Origin: Pseudorasbora parva
Lineage: Eukaryota; Chordata; Actinopteri; Cypriniformes; Gobionidae
DNA length: 64,000 nucleotides
Direction: 5' to 3'
Assembly: GCF_024679245.1 (NCBI RefSeq)
Contig: NC_090177.1
Location: 51,796,478-51,860,477 of the forward strand
The notes beneath the pieces were generated by a model. The model did no database searches, was not told the origin of the DNA, and saw nothing but the letters and a program-made list of their open reading frames with translations. Of this stretch, positions 57,897 through 64,000 are shown in pieces; position 1 is the first letter of the stretch; each line of letters starts with the position of its first letter. A program made the translations under genes and the position numbers.

Positions 57897-59920
57897 GCCT
57901 GAAACCTGGAGCAGGTGTTCAGCAGTTTCGAAGGCTGTGGGTAACTTAGGCAGAGGGATTAGTCGACATCCTTTGGAAAACCGATCAATCACAGTTAGTA
58001 TGGTGGTGTTACCTTGAGATGGCAGTAGATCAGTAACGAAGTCGATAGCTATGTGAGACCATGGACGCTGAGGGATGGGTAGTGGTTGTAATAGACCTGC
58101 TGGGAGTTGTTTTGGGGTCTTTGCTGCGGCGCATGTGTGGCAAGCATTGACGAAGTCTGCAACATCTGCTTGTAATGAGTCCCACCAGAATCGGTTCCTT
58201 ATTAGCCTGGTTGTCGTGGTGATTCCCGGGTGACCGGAGCTTGTAGAGGAGTGTACCCATCGAATTACCTTCTCCCTGAGCCCTGGCGGCACAAAGGTAC
58301 GATCGTTGGGACATGCAGCGGGAGGCGGGTTCTGCTTGTGTGTTTGTGCAATCTCTGACATGATGTCCCATTGAACTGGAGCGACGATGAGGGTGGGTGG
58401 GATAATTGGGTCTTGCAAGGTATTCTGTGGAGCGCTGTCAAACTGACGTGACAACGCATCTGCCTTGATGTTCTTGGAACCTGGAATGTAGGTGATAGAG
58501 AAATCAAATCGAGTAAAGAAGAGTGCCCATCTAGCTTGCCTGGGGTTTAGTCTCTTGGCTGAGTGCAAGTACTCAAGGTTGCGATGATCCGTCAGCACCA
58601 GGAATGGATGTCTCGCTCCCTCAAGCCAATGACGCCACTCCTCAAAAGCTGTCTTCATGGCTAGAAGTTCGCGATTGCCCACGTCATAGTTTTGCTCCGT
58701 TGTTGACAGTTTTCTGAAATAAAAAGCACAGGGGAATAATTTAGGTGGTTTACCTTGCCGTTGTGAGAGAATGGCGCCAGTTCCTGTGTTAGAGGCATCC
58801 ACCTCCAACACAAAGGGTAGTTGAGGGTCAGGGTGGTGCAGGATGGGTGCCGATGTGAATCTATTCTTCAGGTTACTGAATGCTTGCAAGACCTCGGCGG
58901 ACCATCGTAGCTTGTTGCCTACTCCTCTTGTCATGGAAGTGAGTGGTGCGGCGACTGAACTGTAACCTCTGATAAAGCGCCTGTAGAAGTTGGCGAACCC
59001 CAAGAATCTTTGCAGCTCTTTCAGAGTGGTGGGTTGAGGCCATTCCACGACTGCCCAAACCTTTCCTTCATCCATCGCCACTCCCTCTGGGCTAATGACA
59101 TAACCAAGAAATGTTACTGAGGTTTGGTGGAACTCACATTTCTCTGACTTGGCGTACAGCTGGTGCTTGATGAGGCGCTGCAAGACCGTTCGTACGTGTT
59201 GAATGTGTTCTTCCATGGTGTTTGAATAGATGAGGATGTCGTCGATGTATACCACCAGACATTGATGCAATAGGTCTCGAAAGATGTCGTTGACGAATGA
59301 TTGGAACACCGATGGACTGTTGGACAGGCCGAAGGGCATGACGAGGTATTCATAGTGCCCATTACTAGTGGAGAATGCCGTTTTCCATTCGTCACCCTCC
59401 CGGATGCGAATGAGGTTATAGGCAGACCGAAGGTCCAACTTAGAACAACTTCGATCTGCCAAAGTATTTACCAAGGCAGCGGGTACCAGTGGCAGAGGAT
59501 ATCTGAACTTGACCGTTATATCGTTAAGCCCATGGTAGTCGATGCAAGGACGAAGGCCTCCATCCTTCTTCCCCACGAAGAAGAATCCCGCAGCAGCAGG
59601 TGAGGTAGATGATCGGATGAACCCCTTGGCCAGCTCCTCTTGAATGTATGTTTCCATTGCTAGATCCTCCGGTTCGGACAGAGGAAAGATGCGACCCCTA
59701 GGCGGAGTGGTACCAGGTAGCAGTTCGATGGCGCAGTCGGTGTTGCGATGAGGAGGGAGTTGTGAGGCTTTGGTCTTGCTGAAGGCTTCTAAGAGGTCCG
59801 CGTATGCCGAAGGAATACCTGGTTTTGGAGTCCGTGGTGTGGTGCATGCTGGTAGATCGAATGGGTAGTAGCCTGACAGAACGGATGCAGCGGGAGTGAC
59901 ATGAAGGACCCCATTGGGTG
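57858..59920 (-). pseudogene. sushi-type Pol: reverse transcriptase, RNase H, truncated integrase
   Basis: A long open frame (open from 60101, real homology from about 59920). [56 protein letters not shown], catalytic YIDD (residues 285-288 of the open frame) and the thumb [20 protein letters not shown]. RNase [36 protein letters not shown]. Integrase: zinc region [20 protein letters not shown]…CHTCAAAK and the first catalytic Asp (IDFVTDLLP). It then breaks off after …ETAEHLLQ into LTR sequence. The second Asp, the Glu and any chromodomain are gone. Standard Gypsy order, RT before IN. Confidence 0.92.
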
Positions 59921-60330
59921 ATCTGCTTATCCTGCCAGGAGATCTGCGGGTTGTGGTCTTGTAGCCAGGGGAAGCCCAGAATAATCCGGTGTGGAGAATG
60001 AATGACGTAGAACTGGATGGATTCAGTATGTAGAGCGCCCACTTGTAAGTGAAGTTCGGTGGTGGTGAAATGTACTTGTCCGGTCCCCAGGGGGCGCCCA
60101 TCTAGCGCTGCCAGAGGAAAGTTGCATGGGTTTAGCGGTATTTCATGTTGACGAATCAGACCTTCATCAATGAAGTTGCCTGCAGCTCCAGAGTCTATTA
60201 ATGCCTGGGTTGCAATTACTTTAGACTGGTAGGTTACTGTGACTGGAAAATCTAGGCAGTTGTGGTGAGAAACAGTGGAAATGAGCAAACTCACCCGGCG
60301 GGGCTGTGGTTGCGATGGTCGGGCACTCGG
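59900..60330 (-). pseudogene. sushi-type protease region
   Basis: A different minus frame from Gag and from RT: VSLLISTVSHHNCLDF, then the aspartic protease motif ALIDSGAAGNFIDE, …[16 protein letters not shown]…, ending near [17 protein letters not shown]. The step from Gag and the step to RT are each +1 on the element strand. Whether the first is programmed frameshifting cannot be told from this copy. The second looks like a 1-bp indel near 59910-59930. Confidence 0.8.
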
Positions 60331-61252
60331 CTCTGCGATGTCCGGAAAGACCACAGTAGAGGCACAGATGATTTCGGATGCGGCGCTCTCGTTCCTCAGA
60401 AGAGATGTGTGTGCGACCAATTTGCATGGGTTCATCACTGCTGTTGAGGGGCTGAGAGAGCATCGGGTTGCCACCACTTCGTGGTCCTCGGCGAGAGCGG
60501 ATGAGGTTGTCAATGCGAATCGCCAGTTCGATGAATTGATCCAAACTCTTGTCCTCATCGCGGCATGCGAGTTCTGTCTGCAGTTCCTCATTGAGGGCTT
60601 GGCGAAATAGGGTTTTCAAGGTGTCCTCTACCCACACGGTTTGTGCTGCTAGGGTGCGGAAAGTGAGCGCAAATTCTGCTGCCGTACATCTCCCTTGCCG
60701 GAGGGCGAGCAGCTGTTCACCTGCGTTTCGTCCTCCCTCAGCATGGTCGAAAACTATGCGTAGGCGTTGAATGAAGTTGGCATATGTAGTGCTCTCGCGG
60801 GTTCGTTCGTCCCAGACTGCTGTTGCCCAGTCAAGTGCTTTCCCAGTGAGCAGTGAACAGATTAGTGAAATCTTACCAGAGTCTGTGAAGTACAGGGTTG
60901 GTTGTTGGGCCAGAAAGATGGAGCACTGCATTAAAAATCCCTTGCATTTGGCCGGGGTGCCGTCAAACTTTTCAGGGAATGCCAGACGTGGGCTGCTCGT
61001 TGGCGTTGTAACAGGTGCGGTTGGTGGCTCTTGGCGTGGAAATAGTGCATCGGCCGTTGCTGGTGTAAGATGGAGGCTCTGCACGGCCTTAACCAGTTCC
61101 TCCATCATGCTGGTCAATCGTGTGAGTTGCTGGTGATGCATCATTAGCTGGCTGGCTTGTGCGGAGAGCTCTTGTGTGAAGTGAGAGAAGTCTGCTGGAT
61201 CTGTGTTTGGCGAAGTCTTCTGTAATGAGGACTCAGGTGGATTGGGATCCAT
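60221..61252 (-). CDS. sushi-type Gag with CCHC zinc knuckle
   Basis: Start taken at ATG 61250-61252 (MDPNPPESSLQK…), the usual N-terminus of this Gag family. The open frame extends upstream to 61363, but that part is LTR. Middle: FPEKFDGTPAKCKGFLMQCS, a capsid-like region typical of sushi/PNMA-RTL Gag. End: knuckle C-x2-C-x4-H-x4-C in LCLYCGLSGHRRAECP. The length of 343 residues is normal. The ATG lies inside the 5' LTR, 32 bp from its inner edge, so the first residues are LTR-encoded. The frame overlaps the protease frame by about 100 bp. Confidence 0.88.
   Translation of the reverse strand: MDPNPPESSLQKTSPNTDPADFSHFTQELSAQASQLMMHHQQLTRLTSMMEELVKAVQSLHLTPATADALFPRQEPPTAPVTTPTSSPRLAFPEKFDGTPAKCKGFLMQCSIFLAQQPTLYFTDSGKISLICSLLTGKALDWATAVWDERTRESTTYANFIQRLRIVFDHAEGGRNAGEQLLALRQGRCTAAEFALTFRTLAAQTVWVEDTLKTLFRQALNEELQTELACRDEDKSLDQFIELAIRIDNLIRSRRGPRSGGNPMLSQPLNSSDEPMQIGRTHISSEERERRIRNHLCLYCGLSGHRRAECPTIATTAPPGEFAHFHCFSPQLPRFSSHSNLPV
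61210..61219 (-). promoter_or_regulatory. self-priming site next to the 5' LTR
   Basis: Directly inside the 5' LTR the element RNA would read GAAGACTTCGCC. AAGACTTCGC is the exact complement of GCGAAGTCTT (+ 61516-61525 reversed), which lies about 31 nt after the LTR TATA box, at the expected 5' end of the transcript. This is the Tf1/sushi self-priming arrangement. Confidence 0.75.
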
Positions 61253-61697
61253 GTGCAGTTTATTGGAAACACACAAACTCACAGCAATAACAGGCAGAGG
61301 TCGGTAGCCAAGAATTAACAGTAGTATCACAGGCAAGGCGTAAATCTTAATCATACCAGGCAAGGGTCAGGGCAGGCAGCAAACAGTCGAATAACCAGAG
61401 TCCAGGCAAACACAGGTCAAAATGGCAGGCAGCAAGAATCAGAGTCGATAAACAGTAAACAGGCAGATCAGAAATAACAATGGGTAAACGCTCAGAAATG
61501 TCGCCGGGGCAGAACAAGACTTCGCAGTGTGTGTGTGTGTGCTCAGAGAATATATAGGCCAGTTGATGGGGAACAGGTGGATGGTAATCAGTCCCGGCAT
61601 GTGGGATTATGGGAAATGAAGTCCGTGAGTGAGTTAGTACTCTGGTGAGCGCGACCTCTGATGGCCGACGGTGGGATCTTCACCAGCGGTTGTGACA
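61221..61697 (-). repeat. 5' LTR of the sushi-type element (477 bp)
   Basis: The element strand begins TGTCACAACCGC and ends CATTACA. It has a TATA box (CTATATATTC, near 61552), a (CA)n stretch, then the putative start GCGAAGTCTT. A poly-A signal AATAAA lies near the end, followed at once by the gag ATG. Confidence 0.93.
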
Positions 61698-62095
61698 GTA
61701 TCTGATTAAAAGCCATTTTTTTATTTTGAATAAAGTTTTTTCCCGCTGTTGGGGATGACACAGCTTTACGACGCACTCAACACAATAACAGCGGCGCGCA
61801 CACGTCATTATTTAGCTCCGCTCACACGATACGCCCCCACCCGCTCGGCTTTTTTCGGAAAGACTCGGATCAGCGCATCTTTCTTATATAATTATATAAA
61901 AAAAAGACTTTTCGGAGATATGCAGGATGCAATGCTACTCTATAGGTACTCAAGATTGACATGACATTGACTGAAAGTGAGTGTTTCACCCCCCCTTTAA
62001 TGGTCGCGGGTGCGGGGCGGGTTGTAAAAATATATACAGTGGTGCGGGCCAAATAACTTCATAAAAGCATCCCGCGGGTCGGTGCAGCACTAACA

Positions 62096-62785
62096 GTTAA
62101 CCTGAACACTGCAGGAGGAATTCACATGCAGGTGTTCTTCTGGCGGCGCGTGTGAAATGTCTTCATCCCAGGTACAGTCAGTGGCATATGTGACCCTGTC
62201 TGAGAAAACCCTCCTAAAGTCATTTTTTTGTGATTCAATATTTTCAACATAAAACCATCCTACATATTGTAAATAAAATTCTGTTAAAATATTACCTGGA
62301 TATCTCTAATATCAACAGTATGGCTATGTTAAAGATTTGCTGAATTTCAGGCTCAGAAAATCGTGTTTGAGAAATTCCAATGTAAACACAAGCTTATTTT
62401 TAAAACTGCAACACATTTGATGCATAATTATCCTGAATATGAGCCATATACCACATTAAAGCTGAGATTCTCCCATTTTCAGTGATGGGCACATTTATGG
62501 GAAAATTCTTAAAGGTTTGAAAAACAGGCCTATTTATGATGATGCGTATGTCCAAAAAGCACAAAAACATTCAAACGAATTGGAGGAACAAGAGCTTGAT
62601 TGTAGCAACAATTACCAAGTCAATTCATTGAAATTATTTGTATAACTTAATTAATAAAATTAAATATCCATGGAAAAAGTCATTAATATATAAAACAATT
62701 AATATATTACATTTCAGTAGAAAATCTCTAAATTAAATTATTTTACTGGGCTACATTAAGTACAGTACTGGAGTAAAAAATAAAG
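62096..62785. other. no gene seen
   Basis: AT-rich unique sequence. No ORF with domain, no repeat defined. Confidence 0.5.
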
Positions 62786-62870
62786 AGAAGGATAGTTCAC
62801 CTAAAAATGAAAATTCTGTCATCATTTATTTACCCTCATGTTGTTCCAAACCTGCACTTTCTTCAATAAA
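62786..62870 (+). mobile_element. fragment of a ubiquitous cyprinid dispersed repeat
   Basis: gatagttcacctaaaaatga aaattctgtcatcatttatt taccctcatgttgttccaaa: very close to a repeat found throughout zebrafish and carp genomes (assignment from memory). Truncated on the right. Confidence 0.6.
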
Positions 62871-63009
62871 CCAGTTATATCATTATTCGGGGTAATTCCA
62901 CCGAGATTAATATCGGAAAAAGCTGTTTAAGCAATCATCTTTTTTTTTGTTCCTTCTCGCGTTTAAGTGCTGCCATGCCAAATAGCCTAGATAACTTAAT
63001 TCATCAATC

Positions 63010-63240
63010 CAGTGTTTCCCAACCTTTCTTCAGTCATGGCACCCTTTGAAAATGTTCTGTATTTTGTGGCACCCCCTCGCATACATTACGCTAGCGGTGT
63101 AACGGTACAAATCGTTCACGATTTGGTTTTAGGTTTAAGGTTTACAGTTTCAGGTTCACGGTTTCTCTATGGTTCGGTATTTGCTATGTTCATGGAAAAA
63201 AGGACTACTGTCAAATAAAAACAAAGAAAAGAACAAATAA
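63010..63240 (+). mobile_element. hAT-like dispersed repeat pieces
   Basis: cagtgtttcccaacctttct... and gcggtgtaacggtacaaatc... are typical starts of fish hAT-derived repeats (from memory). No transposase. Short and diverged. Confidence 0.4.
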
Positions 63241-64000
63241 CTTAAATACAAGCAGCAGCACAAATAATTACTATTGAGCAAAGTTAAAATATCTTTGCTT
63301 TCTTTGCTTTTCAGATAGGTCTAACATTAGTTTTTAGGTAAATAAATTGAATAAAGTAATCAAATTAAAAATTACTGCATATTAAACTGTTTAAATTAAA
63401 TATTAATCCTTATTAAACTTACAAAAGCTATCCAATCAAGAGCAGTGAGTGATTCCTAATCTTCTTTGATATTAAACAGACAGCAGTAAAGGCTACTGCC
63501 CCTTTAAGACCCTTATCGCTTTCTCGACTGTATGTTCACTTAAGGCATATTCAGACTATGTCTGCTTGGATACTCATCAAGATGGACATGTTGACATCGG
63601 CTATTTCTTGTGTGAGTTTGTCCGTTCAAGCGCAAGACTTGAAAGAGAACTCAATAGTTGCGCGCTGAGAGATGTGCATGTGCGCGCTTTCTGATGACCG
63701 CACAGAGACAAATCTTCTCACATCGCGATCGCACATGAGTTCTTCATCGCGTCTTCTGGCTCTACACCCGTATTCATATTCGAAGATACGGCAGCACTCG
63801 CATGCATAGAACAAAGTTTACACAGAGAGACCGTTTGCCCACGTTTTTCTTTTATTATCGCTGTTGTTGGAATGTACAACTGAGGAGCCAGCACGTGTAT
63901 CCATCAACAGAAACATACATAAAGCATTATTTTCAAGTTACAACCCATATTAAAGATGTGTCATCAGATGTGAGATGAACCGCGATGCAAGTCCGTGCTG
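63241..64000. other. no gene seen
   Basis: AT-rich to mixed sequence. The 62-codon minus frame at 63626-63814 has no recognisable domain. Nothing supported. Confidence 0.5.

Larger units (their letters stand above)
57662..61697 (-). mobile_element. sushi/Tf1-type Gypsy LTR retrotransposon, 3'-deleted
   Basis: Inserted in Kolobok 2 with GTAT on both sides (57657-57660 and 61698-61701; one extra A at 57661). The 5' LTR at right is complete (61221-61697). At left only the last 235 bp of the 3' LTR remain (57662-57896). A deletion joins the integrase core directly to the inside of that LTR. The shared 235 bp differ at three positions. Gag, protease and pol lie in three frames. A self-priming signal replaces a tRNA primer site. 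Confidence 0.92.
56484..61996. mobile_element. Kolobok-type DNA transposon 2 (inverted, with nested sushi Gypsy)
   Basis: AGGGGGGGTGAAA at 56484 and TTTCACCCCCCCT ending at 61996, flanked by TTAA (56480-56483, 61997-62000). It is the reverse-oriented sister of Kolobok 1: THAP on +, P2X7-like part on -. Native length is about 1.47 kb. It preserves the empty site for the Gmr1-like insertion. Kolobok 1 preserves the empty site (tggctgtatctgatt in reverse) for the sushi insertion. Its THAP exon is dead. Confidence 0.85.
56450..62095. mobile_element. hAT-like repeat split by Kolobok 2
   Basis: Left piece 56450-56483 (tagtgatgcgcgggtc...) and right piece 61997-62095 (tggtcgcgggtgcggggcgg ... cccgcgggtcggtgcagcac). 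The outer ends are similar inverted sequences (TAGTGATGCGCGGGT; right end reversed TAGTGCTGCACCGACCC). Kolobok 2 sits at a TTAA between them. No target duplication could be shown. About 130 bp remain. Confidence 0.45.

Noticed and set aside
1..64000. tRNA, rRNA or snRNA genes
   Set aside because: I saw no cloverleaf with A/B boxes and no conserved rRNA core. A computed tRNA/Rfam scan would be decisive.

Overview
The window is fish genomic DNA, most likely from a cyprinid or close relative. It has no bacterial-type operons and no intact cellular gene. It does hold vertebrate-type telomeric hexamers (CCCTAA/TTAGGG) and the transposon mix typical of zebrafish and carp: DIRS, Gmr1-like and sushi-like Gypsy, Kolobok with a THAP domain, hAT/ZBED, and L2/CR1-type LINEs. 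It also has very long GT, TA and CT microsatellites. Left part (1 to about 31.3 kb) looks like subtelomere. A 134-bp satellite (75 copies) runs into an assembly gap (10006-10245). After the gap comes an 841/842-bp satellite arranged as seven 1,683-bp A+B dimers. Each satellite unit carries a pol II-like promoter (reverse CCAAT, GC box, TATA) and, just downstream, a hammerhead-like RNA fold. The array stops at 21957-21996 in six CCCTAA repeats. Next is a 7.3-kb G-rich block with a 2.5-kb segment present twice (21993-24518 and 26786-29310); the outer breakpoints lie in telomeric tracts. Minisatellites follow, then a second short piece of the 841-bp satellite (30126-31233) that ends in CCCTAA at the same base as the first. 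All telomeric tracts have the C-rich strand on +, so the left side was telomere-distal when each formed. Middle part (31.3 to 46.6 kb) is a repeat-rich transition zone. It holds a 15-copy compound GT/33-37-bp VNTR, a GT/CA snap-back flanked by direct repeats, two decayed DIRS gag remnants (one ending in a perfect 50-bp fold-back), a LINE 3' fragment, an orphan TATA promoter with two small exons, a BED/hAT transposase relic, a 528-bp MITE with a 9-bp target duplication, and a 1.7-kb minisatellite of 30-bp units that is open in all six frames. Right part (46.6 to 62.1 kb) is a nested stack on the minus strand. A LINE (46.6-56.2 kb) is split at TTAA by a Kolobok element (48161-54763). That Kolobok is split by a young, almost intact Gypsy of the Gmr1 type (48706-53773), whose integrase lies upstream of reverse transcriptase. 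Beside it a hAT-like repeat is split at TTAA by a second, inverted Kolobok (56484-61996). That copy is split by a sushi-type Gypsy (57662-61697) with a visible self-priming site and a 3' deletion. The last 2 kb has only dispersed repeats. The genes do not form a pathway: those recognised are transposon genes or their relics.
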